Notes under the pieces: generated by a model
The model's input: the letters and a program-made list of their open reading frames with translations, nothing else
Database searches by the model: none
Told to the model about the DNA's origin: nothing
Part shown: positions 35,159-43,880 of the stretch, in pieces
Position numbering within the stretch: the stretch's first letter is position 1
Layout: each line of letters starts with the position of its first letter
Made by a program: the position numbers and the translations under genes
Assembly: GCF_003612555.1 (NCBI RefSeq)
Contig: NZ_RAZF01000014.1
Span: 21,790-85,789, forward strand
Length of the DNA: 64,000 nt
Reading direction: 5' to 3'
Source of the DNA: Acutalibacter sp. 1XD8-33
Lineage (GTDB): Bacteria > Bacillota > Clostridia > Oscillospirales > Acutalibacteraceae

Positions 35159-36007
35159 ATGGCCATGCCCCTGAATCCTGAACGGTTCCACTGGACAGAT
35201 TATGTGTCGGACGCAAAGCAGAGCTTCTATACGGCCGACCTTCTTTTGGACCCAGGCGGCGCGATTCTGCCCCATTGCCACGACTACTACGAGTTTTTTA
35301 TTGTATTGCAGGGGGAGTTTTCTGAAATCTGCCGGGAGGGAAGCACGAAGCTCTCCCGCCGCCAGGGCCATATTCTGCGTCCCGCAGACAGCCATCTGCT
35401 GAGAAATGATTCCCGGAAGCCTGCCGTCCTGCGCAATATCGCCGTTTGCCGGGACAGCTTTGAGGGCCTGCTGTCCCATGGGGGCTTTCCGGAGCCGCTG
35501 GGACCATACCCGTATTTTTCTCTTGAGGAGAACGCGTTTTCCCAATACTGCTTTGAAACCGAACGGGCGCGGCAGCCGCAGATGCTGGCGGATACGCGGC
35601 AGTTTCTGCTGGGCCACGTATGCGGCACGGTTCTCATCTCCGCCTGCATTCCGGACAATCCTTTTGACGCGCCCCAATGGCTGCGGACTCTCCATGAGGA
35701 AATGAAGAAGGAGGAAAATTTCACCCTGGGAATCCGGCAGATGCGCAATCTCTCTGGGCGCAGCCAGGAATATCTGAATCGGGCGTTCCGAAAATACTAT
35801 GGCCAAACGCCCAGCGCCTATGTGAACGGTCTGCGTCTTTCCCACGCCGCTTTTCTCCTTCAGACCACAAAGACATCTGTGCTGGATATTTCAGCCGCCT
35901 GCGGCTTTGAAAATCTCTCCTGGTTTAACCGCCTGTTTAAGGAATATTACCGTCTCACGCCCACAGAGTACCGGGCGAGAAAAAATTTCTTTTTCAGGTC
36001 AATATAA
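35159..36007 (+). CDS. AraC family transcriptional regulator with cupin domain
   Basis: The 282-aa regulator has an N-terminal cupin sensor (ILPHCHDYYEFFIVLQGEFS, LSRRQGHILRPADSHLLRND) and a C-terminal pair of helix-turn-helix motifs (LSGRSQEYLNRAFRKYYGQT and SVLDISAACGFENLSWFNRL followed by FKEYYRLTPTEYRA). The cupin HxHxxYE-type motif is typical of sugar- or small-molecule-responsive AraC proteins. AGAGGAGG precedes ATG 35159. The glycyl radical enzyme and its activase follow on the same strand, making it their probable local regulator. Confidence 0.92.
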   Translation: MAMPLNPERFHWTDYVSDAKQSFYTADLLLDPGGAILPHCHDYYEFFIVLQGEFSEICREGSTKLSRRQGHILRPADSHLLRNDSRKPAVLRNIAVCRDSFEGLLSHGGFPEPLGPYPYFSLEENAFSQYCFETERARQPQMLADTRQFLLGHVCGTVLISACIPDNPFDAPQWLRTLHEEMKKEENFTLGIRQMRNLSGRSQEYLNRAFRKYYGQTPSAYVNGLRLSHAAFLLQTTKTSVLDISAACGFENLSWFNRLFKEYYRLTPTEYRARKNFFFRSI

Positions 36008-36058
36008 TATCAGTCACGGCTGTTTTACGCAAGACGTCCGCTTCCTTCCCGCATATAA

Positions 36059-36090
36059 TAGAAGCCGTACCAAAGCCAACCGGCATTTGG
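36059..36090. repeat. Single end of the 7.3-kb element type in the leader of the glycyl radical enzyme
   Basis: AGAAGCCGTACCAA is identical to the ends at 7428-7441 (minus strand) and 35104. It runs into a separate palindrome CCAAAGCCAACCGGCATTTGG. Confidence 0.45.
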
Positions 36091-36107
36091 CAAAAGGAGG
36101 TCATTAT

Positions 36108-38375
36108 ATGTATCAGCCCAAACGACTGCTGGAACGGGAACTTATCTTTACGGAATGCTACCAGAAGCATCAAAACATGCCCAAGGCCCTTCGGGAAAGC
36201 CACTGTATGCAGGCGCAGCTCGCCACGTATTTTGTCACGCCCCGGGAGAACGACCTGCTCGCCGGAAGAATTGACCGCCCCGCCGTGGTTTTTACTCCCT
36301 GCATGGAGGGGGACGGCATCGACAAAGTGGGCTACTGCATAGACGAGGCGGGGTGCAGGTTGCTCGCGGACAAGATCAAAGAGGATCCCTCTTATGACGA
36401 GGCCTATCTGCGCCGGGTGGAAGAGATGATCGCCTTCTGGCAGGAGGAAAACACAAATACCAAAATCCGCCGCCGCTTTCCCGCCCATTGGAACGGCTCC
36501 ATGGGAGCGGACAACTATCTGGAGGACAACGCCCCCATTCATCCCCTGTACCGGCTGGCGGGAGTCAACCTGGACTTCAAGAAGCTCTTTTCCCTTGGCC
36601 TGATGGGCCTGAAAGAAGAGGCGCTTGCCTATGCCGTCGCGGCGCCGGAGAATCAAAAGCCTTTTTATGAGGGCACGGCTCAGATTCTGGACGCAGTCCG
36701 AGACGTTATTCTCGCTTATCATAGAGAGGCTCTGCGTCTGGCGGAGGAAACGCCCGAAGAGAAGCGGGCCCAATGGACCAAAATGGCGGACGCGCTTTTG
36801 GCCATCTCCGACAATCCCCCCGCCACCATGCGCCAGGCCCTCCAGCTGCAGTGCATCTATATGCTGGCATCCCGGTGTGTGGAAATCGGCAGGATTGACG
36901 ACTACATGGGCGGTTTCTATGAGAGGGACCTTGCCCAGGGACGGCTGTCCAAAGCGGAGGCCGCCGCCCTTTTGAACAATTTCTTTACGATTATTGAAAC
37001 CGAGCGGGGCCGGGATACCCGGGCCATTATCGGCGGCCTGGGCCGGGAGCACCCGGAAACCGCGGACGCCTTCGCCATGCTGGTTCTGGATGTGCTGGAA
37101 ATGCGGAAAGGGCATTTTTATCCCCAGGTCAGCCTGCGCTATTTCAAAGAAATGAACCCGGCGGTTTATGATCGCGCCTTGGAGATTCTGGCAGAGGGGA
37201 ACACCTATCCGATGCTCTATTGCGACGATGTAAACGTTCCGTCTGTGATGCGGTCAATGGATGTGTCCCGCTCTCTTGCCGAGCAGTATTCCTTCTTCGG
37301 CTGCGGGGAATACATGCTGGCCTATCACAGCATCGGAACCCCCAACACGGCGCTGAATGTTGCCAAGGTCCTAGAGCTTGTCCTCCATGACGGAATCAAC
37401 CCCGCCACAGGCAGGCTTTACGGCCCCAAAGCGGCGGGCATTCCGGTGAAAAGCCTTTCCGATGTCTCCTGCTTTGAGGACCTGATGGCGCTGCTGATGG
37501 ACTATCTCTCCTTCTTCATTGACATTTCCGGCGGATTTGAGGAGCTTCTATATGAGGTGTGTAATGAAGAGGCGTGCTTTTTGCAGTATTCCGCCCTGCT
37601 CTGCGACTGTATGGCAAGAGGAAAAGCCATGCTGGACGGCGGCTTGACCCATTTGGGCGGCACGGTGGAGACATATGGAAACGTTACGCTTGCCGACAGC
37701 ATGAGCGCGATCCGGTACGCGGTCTATGAAAAGCGGGCCTTGTCCCTGGAGCGGCTGGTAGAGGTTCTCTCCCGAAACTTCGAAGGAGGAGAGGTTGAGC
37801 GGAACGTTCTCCTGTCCGCGCCCAAATTTGGAAACGATAACGAAGAAGCGGACGGCATTGCGGCCCGGCTGCATGAGTTTATCTGCAAGACGATTCAGGC
37901 GCAGCGGGAGAAGCGCTCGATGGATTCCTTCCTAGCCGTTCTGATCAACAACAACATGAACGTGGCTCTCGGCCGTTTTGTGGGCGCGACTCCGGACGGG
38001 CGGGGAGCGGGAGAGTTCCTGTCCAACGGCAACAGCCCCTATAACGGCCGGGACCGGGAAGGATTGACCGCCATGCTCTGCTCCATGTGCAAAATGGATA
38101 CCGCTATCCATGCGGGCGGAAATCAGAACCTGAAGGTCTCCCGCCAGATGTTCGCGGGAGAAAAGCCCTTGATCAAGCCTGTGCTCTCCGCTTTCTTTTC
38201 CATGGGAGGACAGCAGCTCAACTTAAGCGTGGTAGACCAAAAGGATCTGGAGGATGCCATGGAGCACCCCGAACGCCACGAAAATCTGGTAGTGCGGGTG
38301 GGCGGCTTTACCGCGCGTTTTATCGACCTGGACAAAAAGACCCAGCGGGATGTGCTCAGCAGAACCGCTTATTAA
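36108..38375 (+). CDS. Uncharacterised glycyl radical enzyme (PFL-like)
   Basis: The 755-aa protein has the two hallmarks of glycyl radical enzymes. The active-site loop is SFFGCGEYM with C399 and the C-x-E glutamate E401. The C-terminal radical loop is RVGGFTARFIDL with the radical glycine at about G733, 22 residues from the end. The C-x-E arrangement is that of the dehydratase/lyase branch (GCVE in diol dehydratase, CutC, HypD), not true pyruvate formate-lyase (CC). GCGEY itself does not match a characterised subclass I can name. The length is short of the usual 780-850 aa. AAAGGAGG precedes ATG 36108. The activase follows 33 bp later. No microcompartment genes are nearby. The substrate is unknown. 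Confidence 0.9.
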   Translation: MYQPKRLLERELIFTECYQKHQNMPKALRESHCMQAQLATYFVTPRENDLLAGRIDRPAVVFTPCMEGDGIDKVGYCIDEAGCRLLADKIKEDPSYDEAYLRRVEEMIAFWQEENTNTKIRRRFPAHWNGSMGADNYLEDNAPIHPLYRLAGVNLDFKKLFSLGLMGLKEEALAYAVAAPENQKPFYEGTAQILDAVRDVILAYHREALRLAEETPEEKRAQWTKMADALLAISDNPPATMRQALQLQCIYMLASRCVEIGRIDDYMGGFYERDLAQGRLSKAEAAALLNNFFTIIETERGRDTRAIIGGLGREHPETADAFAMLVLDVLEMRKGHFYPQVSLRYFKEMNPAVYDRALEILAEGNTYPMLYCDDVNVPSVMRSMDVSRSLAEQYSFFGCGEYMLAYHSIGTPNTALNVAKVLELVLHDGINPATGRLYGPKAAGIPVKSLSDVSCFEDLMALLMDYLSFFIDISGGFEELLYEVCNEEACFLQYSALLCDCMARGKAMLDGGLTHLGGTVETYGNVTLADSMSAIRYAVYEKRALSLERLVEVLSRNFEGGEVERNVLLSAPKFGNDNEEADGIAARLHEFICKTIQAQREKRSMDSFLAVLINNNMNVALGRFVGATPDGRGAGEFLSNGNSPYNGRDREGLTAMLCSMCKMDTAIHAGGNQNLKVSRQMFAGEKPLIKPVLSAFFSMGGQQLNLSVVDQKDLEDAMEHPERHENLVVRVGGFTARFIDLDKKTQRDVLSRTAY

Positions 38376-38408
38376 CCAGCCGGAAGTCTGCCGAAGGAGG
38401 TTACAAGG

Positions 38409-39314
38409 ATGAACGCGACCCTGGTGGATATCCAGCGTGCCGGCACCCATGACGGGCCGGGCATCCGCACGGTGTTCTTTTTCAAGGGCTGTCCCCTGCG
38501 CTGCAAATGGTGTCATAATCCGGAATCCTGGAAGAGGGAGCCCCAGCTTTCCTTCCACCGGGAGTCCTGCACCGGCTGCGGGCTCTGCGAATCTGTCTGT
38601 CCCCGCCAGGCCCACCAGGTCCGGCCCTCGGCCCATACGGTACGTTTTGACCTGTGTACGCAGTGCGGCCGGTGCGTTGAGGTCTGTCCTTCTCAAGCAT
38701 TGAAATGCATCGGCGTATCCTATACGCCCCAGGAGCTGCTGCGCCTTGCCCTTCGAGATCTTCCTTTCTATCAGCAGTCTGGCGGCGGTGTGACGCTCTC
38801 CGGCGGAGAGGTGCTTTTGTGGGCGGATTTTGCCGCGTGTTTCCTCTCTCTGTGCAAGAAGGAGGGCATCCACACCTGCGTGGAAACCAGCGGTTACGGG
38901 AGCGAGGAGGCCATGAAAAAGTTGGTCCCCTTTACGGACCTGTTCTACTTTGATTGGAAAATCTCCCGGGAGGAGGACGCCTTGGAGCACCTGGGCGGAA
39001 GCCTGAAGCCCATTTTGAGGAATCTGCGGCTGCTGGACCAGTTTCAAAAAGGGATTGTCCTGCGCTGCCCGATCATCCACGGGGTCAACGATAATTCCCA
39101 GCATTTTGAGCGTATTCTTGGGCTTTTAGAGGAGTTTCCCTCTATCCAAAAAGCCCAGCTGCTTCCGTATCACGATTTTGGCGTTGGCAAGAGCAAGAAT
39201 ATTGGAGAGGACATGTCGGCGTTTCAGGTTCTCGGGCCGGAGGAAACGCAAAAATGGCAGGATTGGTTTTTCCGGCACGGAAAGGCCCAGGCCTCCAAGG
39301 TTGAGATGGGATAA
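38409..39314 (+). CDS. Glycyl radical enzyme activase (radical SAM)
   Basis: The 301-aa enzyme uses S-adenosylmethionine to create the glycyl radical on the enzyme upstream. The radical-SAM site is C28-x3-C32-x2-C35 in GCPLRCKWCHNPESW. Two extra 4Fe-4S clusters lie in an inserted ferredoxin domain (CTGCGLCESVCP, CTQCGRCVEVCP), as in activases of the dehydratase branch. GGGVTLSGGEVLL is the SAM-binding GGE motif, and VETSGYG and LPYHDFGVGK follow. GAAGGAGG is placed before the ATG. Confidence 0.95.
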   Translation: MNATLVDIQRAGTHDGPGIRTVFFFKGCPLRCKWCHNPESWKREPQLSFHRESCTGCGLCESVCPRQAHQVRPSAHTVRFDLCTQCGRCVEVCPSQALKCIGVSYTPQELLRLALRDLPFYQQSGGGVTLSGGEVLLWADFAACFLSLCKKEGIHTCVETSGYGSEEAMKKLVPFTDLFYFDWKISREEDALEHLGGSLKPILRNLRLLDQFQKGIVLRCPIIHGVNDNSQHFERILGLLEEFPSIQKAQLLPYHDFGVGKSKNIGEDMSAFQVLGPEETQKWQDWFFRHGKAQASKVEMG

Positions 39315-39317
39315 TCA

Positions 39318-39354
39318 GGAGAGGCGGTGCTTTACTGGAAAGCGCCGCCTCTCC
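39318..39354 (+). terminator. Terminator of the glycyl radical operon
   Basis: Stem GGAGAGGCGGTGCTTT / AAAGCGCCGCCTCTCC with loop ACTGG. The T run is weak (TTCCGTTT). Confidence 0.65.
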
Positions 39355-39385
39355 TTCCGTTTCTGTCATGCAGTCAGGAAGGAGG

Positions 39386-39613
39386 CTAATCCCGAAAGTC
39401 AAACAGATCCTTGGGCTTTATGTCCAATACCTCGCACAGCTTGAAGATCACGTCGAAGGATACGCCTACATTACCCAGTTCTATCGCGCTGATGTGGCTG
39501 CGGTCAATATCTGCCAGCTCCGCCAATTGCAGCTGGGTCAATTTCTTTCGTTTTCGGTAATACACCACGTTCAGGCCGAACTTTTCGTATAAGTTCTTGT
39601 ATTCTGCTTTCAA
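39386..39613 (-). CDS. XRE family helix-turn-helix regulator
   Basis: The 75-aa protein is a single Cro/CI-type domain: FGLNVVYYRKRKKLTQLQLA, ELADIDRSHISAIELGNVGV and a final helix LCEVLDIKPKDLFDF. It has no additional domain. The TTG at 39613 is preferred because AAGGGGG lies 8 nt upstream. The GTG at 39622 is almost in contact with that site. It is divergent from the ABC exporter. The inverted repeat CTTGTGT/ACACAAG at 39660-39692, overlapping a plus-strand promoter-like sequence, is a possible operator. Confidence 0.88.
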   Translation of the reverse strand: MKAEYKNLYEKFGLNVVYYRKRKKLTQLQLAELADIDRSHISAIELGNVGVSFDVIFKLCEVLDIKPKDLFDFRD

Positions 39614-39659
39614 TTGAATCACCCCCTTCTATTTTAGGGGGATGACAAAAAGAATAAAC

Positions 39660-39711
39660 CTTGTGTTGACCACGTAATGGGGTTGACACAAGTCGTTTGA
39701 TGTGTTATCAT
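39660..39711 (+). promoter_or_regulatory. Promoter-like sequence with inverted-repeat operator candidate
   Basis: CTTGTGT (39660-39666) and ACACAAG (39686-39692) form an inverted repeat overlapping TTGACA (39683-39688), which is 17 bp from TATCAT (39706-39711). No gene starts directly downstream before the second promoter at 39831. Confidence 0.5.
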
Positions 39712-39830
39712 TTCTTTGCGGCTCTCTCGTGCAGAACAAGGGGGAATTCTGTCGGTTCTCTTACGATTTTCCGGCGGGACTTGCGTATAAAACATAATTT
39801 TTGTAAAATGAAAATAAGGTAAGAAAATCC

Positions 39831-39859
39831 TTGACAAGATATTGAGATGATATTATAAT
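39831..39859 (+). promoter_or_regulatory. Sigma-A promoter of the ABC exporter operon
   Basis: Perfect TTGACA (39831-39836), a 17-bp spacer and perfect TATAAT (39854-39859), which should be a very strong promoter unless repressed. Confidence 0.9.
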
Positions 39860-39899
39860 AATATCAAAACTTGAGGGAACCTGAAGGAGGATGGAAGCT

Positions 39900-40616
39900 A
39901 TGCTTTCTATTAGCGGCGTCACAAAAAAGTATGGGAAAAACGTGGCCAACGACAATATCAGCTTTGCCGTGGGCGATGGGCAGATCGGCATATTGTTGGG
40001 GCCCAACGGCGCGGGGAAGTCCACCATCATCAAGTGTATTACAGGGCTTCTGCGCTTTACCGGGCGCGTTGAAATCAACGGCGCGGCCAACAACACCATT
40101 GAGGCCAAGCGCCAGCTGGGGTATATCCCCGAAATGCCCGCGGTATACGACTTGCTTACTGTGGCGGAGCATATGGAGTTTATCCGCCGGGCCTATAAGA
40201 TTCAGGACGAGGCCTATTCCCAGCAGCTGCTGGAGCGCCTGGAATTGTGGGACAAAAAGGATAAGCTGGGCAAAGAGCTCTCCAAGGGCATGCAGCAGAA
40301 GCTTTCCATCTGCTGTGCCCTATGCCACAGGCCGCGGGTGGCGGTGTTCGACGAGCCTCTGGTTGGCCTGGACCCTCACGCCATCAAGGAGCTGAAGAAT
40401 ATCTTTCGGGAGCTGAAGCGGGACGGCGTCTCCGTGCTGATCAGCACCCATATGATTGACAGCGTGGAGGACTATTGGGACGTGGCAAACATCATGATGA
40501 ACGGCCGGTTTGCCGCTACAAAATTGAACGACGGCGGCGAAGGCCAGAGCCTGGAGGATCTGTTCTTCCAGATTACCGAAGGCGGCTCTGGAGAAGGAAG
40601 CGGGGTGGGCGCATGA
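39900..40616 (+). CDS. ABC exporter ATP-binding protein
   Basis: The 238-aa nucleotide-binding subunit has Walker A GPNGAGKST, Q-loop LGYIPEMPAVYDLLT, signature LSKGMQQKL, Walker B VAVFDEPLVGLD and a switch histidine in ISTHMID. Start 39900 is chosen because AAGGAGG is 9 nt upstream; ATG 39891 touches it. It overlaps the permease gene by 4 bp (ATGA). The family is the CcmA-like/ABC-2-type exporter ATPases, and the substrate is unknown. Confidence 0.95.
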   Translation: MLSISGVTKKYGKNVANDNISFAVGDGQIGILLGPNGAGKSTIIKCITGLLRFTGRVEINGAANNTIEAKRQLGYIPEMPAVYDLLTVAEHMEFIRRAYKIQDEAYSQQLLERLELWDKKDKLGKELSKGMQQKLSICCALCHRPRVAVFDEPLVGLDPHAIKELKNIFRELKRDGVSVLISTHMIDSVEDYWDVANIMMNGRFAATKLNDGGEGQSLEDLFFQITEGGSGEGSGVGA

Positions 40617-42265
40617 AAAGCCCTTTGATTTACCTGACTGCCGTAAAGCTGAAAAACCAGCTGAAAGAGGCCGTTAAGCATCCCGCCAAGCTGATCTATG
40701 TGATCGTCATTGCCGCGGCGCTGGTTCTCTCCACCATCGGGGGCCAAGTCAACAGCGAACATCTGGAGCTACGGCCCCTCCAGGAATTGACCTCCATTAT
40801 GGTGCTGTTTTATACCATGATGTTCCTGATGACGTTTATCAACGGCGTAAACGGCGGTGCGGGAAATTACCCAATGTTTACCCTTTCCGACGTGAGTATG
40901 CTGTTTCCGTCGCCCATTCGGCCCAATAAGGTCCTGTTTTACGCGTTGTTCCGGCAGCTGGGATTGTCTCTGCTTTTAGGATTTTTCCTGCTGTTCCAAT
41001 ACAACTGGCTCCATGGGGTCTATGGCGTGGAGTATTCCCATCTTCTGCTGATTGTGCTGGGGTATGGCCTGAGCCTGTTTCTGGGCCAGGTCTGCGCCAT
41101 GGCGGCCTATACCCGTGCCAGCGGAAACGACAACGCCCGGCGGCTTGTCAAGTACTGTGTTTACGGGATTACGCTGGTATTTGTGGCGGCGCTTCTGTTC
41201 CGGTGCATTCCCGGCCTGGTTGCCTCTGCGGGCGATTCTCCGGAAGAGCTGTTCACCATGGGAGGATTCTCTGGCGCGCTGGATGCCGGCGTGGAGTTCC
41301 TTTCGGCCGTGGGTGTTTTCTTCCCGGTGTCTGGGTGGGCCGCGGGCCTGATCGGCGGCGTCTTTATCGGGGACTATCTGTTGGCGGGAATTTCGGTCCT
41401 GCTAATTCTTGCCGCCTTTGCCGTGGCGATTCTGCTGGTGGTCAAGAACAAGAATAATTATTATGAGGACGTGCTGCAGTCCGCCGAGGTGGCCCAATCC
41501 GCCATTACCGCTAAGAAAGAAGGCCAGCCCGCCGAGGTGATGCCCAAGAATGTGCGCGTGGGTAAAACCGGCATTGGCAAAGGAAACGGTTCCAGCGCCC
41601 TGTTCTATAAGCATCTATTGGAAAACCGTCGTTCCGGACTGTTGATCTTCTCCAAAATGTCGATTATTTTTATGCTGATTATTATCGGCTGCGCGGTTCT
41701 GTATGGGGTAATATTTGCCGATGAAGAGGGGAACACAGCGGCTTTTGTGGCAGTGTTTACCATGAGCACATATATGCAGATTTTTTCTGAAAGTCTGGGA
41801 CGGTTTAACTGGGAGCTTTCCAAGCCCTACATCTATATGATTCCCGAGTCCCCTTTTAAGAAGCTGCTTTGGGCTACCGCAGAGACCTTGATGGCCGACT
41901 GCGTGGAAGCTGCCGTGATTTTCGTGCCGGTGTCCCTGATTCTGGGGCTGGGGCCGGTGGAAATGGTGCTGTGTATTTTGGCCAGGATTTCATTTTCCCT
42001 GCTGTTCACCTCTGGAAATATCCTGGTGGAACGGATATTCGGAACCGTGCGCTCCAAAGGGCTGCTTCTGTTTTTCTACATCATTTCACTTATGCTGCTG
42101 TCCCTGCCGGGAGTCGGTCTGGGCATTGCTTTGCTCAGTCTGGAGCTGCTGCCTGGAGCGGTGGGGATGCTTCTGGGAGTGGTCGCCGCCAATGTGCCGG
42201 TGGCGTTGCTTATCATGTTCTTCTGCCGGAATCTTTTGCAGTATGCCGAGCTGAACGGAAAATAG
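40613..42265 (+). CDS. ABC exporter membrane protein (putative ABC exporter domain)
   Basis: The 550-aa protein has about 12 hydrophobic segments. It starts MKSPLIYLTAVKLKNQLKEA, a basic amphipathic start typical of the PF16962 putative ABC exporters. Membrane stretches include LIYVIVIAAALVLSTIGG, LGLSLLLGFFLLFQYNWLHG, LLAGISVLLILAAFAVAILL and LLLFFYIISLMLLSLPGVGL. A soluble loop (VKNKNNYYEDVLQSAEVAQS) lies in the middle. The start overlaps the ATPase stop. It is the permease of a two-gene exporter with an XRE regulator divergent upstream. Confidence 0.88.
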   Translation: MKSPLIYLTAVKLKNQLKEAVKHPAKLIYVIVIAAALVLSTIGGQVNSEHLELRPLQELTSIMVLFYTMMFLMTFINGVNGGAGNYPMFTLSDVSMLFPSPIRPNKVLFYALFRQLGLSLLLGFFLLFQYNWLHGVYGVEYSHLLLIVLGYGLSLFLGQVCAMAAYTRASGNDNARRLVKYCVYGITLVFVAALLFRCIPGLVASAGDSPEELFTMGGFSGALDAGVEFLSAVGVFFPVSGWAAGLIGGVFIGDYLLAGISVLLILAAFAVAILLVVKNKNNYYEDVLQSAEVAQSAITAKKEGQPAEVMPKNVRVGKTGIGKGNGSSALFYKHLLENRRSGLLIFSKMSIIFMLIIIGCAVLYGVIFADEEGNTAAFVAVFTMSTYMQIFSESLGRFNWELSKPYIYMIPESPFKKLLWATAETLMADCVEAAVIFVPVSLILGLGPVEMVLCILARISFSLLFTSGNILVERIFGTVRSKGLLLFFYIISLMLLSLPGVGLGIALLSLELLPGAVGMLLGVVAANVPVALLIMFFCRNLLQYAELNGK

Positions 42266-42273
42266 CAAATACC

Positions 42274-42318
42274 AAAAAATCGCCGCAGATGCCAGGAAAT
42301 GGCTCTCGCGGCGGTTTT
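42274..42318 (+). terminator. Terminator between the ABC permease and the convergent uridine kinase
   Basis: AAAAAATCGCCGC / GCGGCGGTTTTTT with an inner imperfect stem. The symmetric A and T runs suit both strands. Confidence 0.85.
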
Positions 42319-42354
42319 TTCGCATTTTTCTCTTGACCTTTTTCGTGAACTATA

Positions 42355-42930
42355 TTATGATAAATTTCCCCGCGCTAGTTTGCGAATATGGTCTGCCAGC
42401 ATTTGATTTGCTGTTTGAGAAGGGGAGGAGCCGTTGAGAATCAAGTCTGCCCGCCATTTGGTAGGCTCGATGTATTGCTCATGGCGGTAGCGGACCATGT
42501 CCAGATAGACTTCGGCGATCTCGTCGAAGCTGAGGCCCCGCTGGGCCATGTTCCGCTTGAGGCGGCGGACGATCCGCTCGTCGGCCTGGCAGTCGATGAA
42601 GAGTTTGAGGTCCAGCTGCTCATAGAGCCAGTCGTACCACAAGGCGAAGAGCCCCTCTACCAAGATGACTCGAGCCCCCTCGGCAACGGCCTGGGCCAAG
42701 TCCTCTTGAAGCTGCTGATGGTAGATGGTTTCTGGGCAGTTATCGTCGTAGTACTCTCTTCCGGTAACGTGGGCGATGGCTTTGGGCCGGACGCCGTCGG
42801 GCTTAAAATAACCGTCCATATAGAATACGCGCGGACATAAATCAGAGAGCTCGTTTTCCAGCCAGTTGGCAAAGGTGGATTTCCCGCTGGCGGTGCCTCC
42901 AGATATGCCTACAAAATAGGGCTTGCTCAT
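42355..42930 (-). CDS. Uridine kinase-like P-loop kinase
   Basis: The 191-aa kinase has P-loop GISGGTASGKST (residues 8-19), the DGYF motif in FYMDGYFKPDGVRPKAI, ARVILVEGLFALWYDWLYEQ and the lid arginines in CQADERIVRRLKRNMAQRG, matching the uridine kinase/phosphoribulokinase family. The likely reaction is ATP-dependent phosphorylation of uridine or cytidine. Members this short can have other substrates. GAGGCAATCTTC precedes the ATG. It is isolated between a terminator and a long repeat region. Confidence 0.85.
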   Translation of the reverse strand: MSKPYFVGISGGTASGKSTFANWLENELSDLCPRVFYMDGYFKPDGVRPKAIAHVTGREYYDDNCPETIYHQQLQEDLAQAVAEGARVILVEGLFALWYDWLYEQLDLKLFIDCQADERIVRRLKRNMAQRGLSFDEIAEVYLDMVRYRHEQYIEPTKWRADLILNGSSPSQTANQMLADHIRKLARGNLS

Positions 42931-42949
42931 GAAGATTGCCTCCTCTCAG

Positions 42950-43840
42950 GATTGGATGAATGGGGTGGGCTGGCCCCCCGCTCGGGTTCGGCCGAAGGAC
43001 GAACCGCCGGAGGAAACGGGCTTTGCCCGCTTCCTCGCGGCCATTTTGCGGTAGGCCGCAAAATGCGAGCGGGGCACACCGCGCCTAGCGGGTGCGAGGC
43101 GTAGGCTTGGTTTCGCGGTAGTGTCAAAAAGATAAACACTCGCGCGGCTCGGTTTATCTTTCCGTTTTGCAAAGCAAAACTCGCCAAGCTGGGTGCGAAC
43201 GCACGGCGCGCCATCTCCGCGTGCGAATAGCCAGCCGAACGCGCTCAGCCTGGGGCGCGTCCCAAAAAATGCCGCAAATAAAAGGGTATTTTTTATGGGG
43301 GCGTGAGTGCGCGCGCTACTTGGTTGCGGAGCACAGGGCCTTGCGGGAACTTTTGGCTGAGAGCGTCCGCACAGAGCTGACTGGTTCCGGGACTAGGAAA
43401 CTTTTTTCTCAGTTGCAAAAGAGATTCATCTCGCCGTGCGAGATGAACTCTCCGTTTCCTCTTGCCGATGTTTTGCAAAGCAAAACTCGGATAGTTAACC
43501 GAGCGCAGCGAGCTTTAACTATGATTCACCACTTCAAAAAATGCGCTTCTCAGGAGTTTAAGGTCAAGAGATAAGGCCTTGAGGGCTGCGCGAGTCTCGC
43601 CTGCCGGCTCGGTCGGTTCGCGGCGTGTCTGCCACTGGCAGACGCTCACCCCTTAAACTCCCCGCCAGCTTAAGACCAGCTGGACCGGTCAATGTTGTTC
43701 CGCAAAACGTTCACGACGAACGAAGTGAGGAGTGGGTAAAAGTTTTTGAGACTTACCGAAGGTAACGTCTTAAACTTCTTTTCAAAAAGTTTGTGGGGTG
43801 TGGGGCGACGCCCCACGGCCTTAAGAGTATACAATAAATT
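42950..43840. repeat. Dispersed modular repeat, copy 5 (largest)
   Basis: A non-coding region of about 890 bp made of shared modules: AAAGATAAACACTCGCGCGG (43128-43147), TATTTTTTATGGGGGCGTGA (43289-43308), AGATTCATCTCGCCGTGCGA (43423-43442), TTTTGCAAAGCAAAACTCGG, AACCGAGCGCAGCGAGCTTT and AAAAAATGCGCTTCTCAGGA (43535-43554), GCCTGCCGGCTCGGTCGGTT (43599-43618) and TCTGCCACTGGCAGACGCTC. About 150 bp (43421-43560) is nearly identical to the reverse complement of 61840-61985. It separates the uridine kinase from hflX. Confidence 0.85.
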
Positions 43841-43880
43841 TCCAGAAATTGCAAGCTCTGAAACCCAAAGGAGGGATTTG

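Noticed and set aside
35907..36107. N-terminal extension of the glycyl radical enzyme
   Set aside because: It overlaps the AraC gene end and a palindromic leader. ATG 36108 has an ideal ribosome site.
43167..43574. Plus-strand frame of 135 codons, matched almost word for word by a minus-strand frame at 61761-62045
   Set aside because: The shared peptide is the translation of a shared non-coding repeat. No ribosome site, and the frames end differently.
43746..43880. N-terminal extension of hflX by 45 codons
   Set aside because: The extension is repeat sequence. The AAAGGAGG-preceded ATG at 43881 gives the normal HflX N-terminus.
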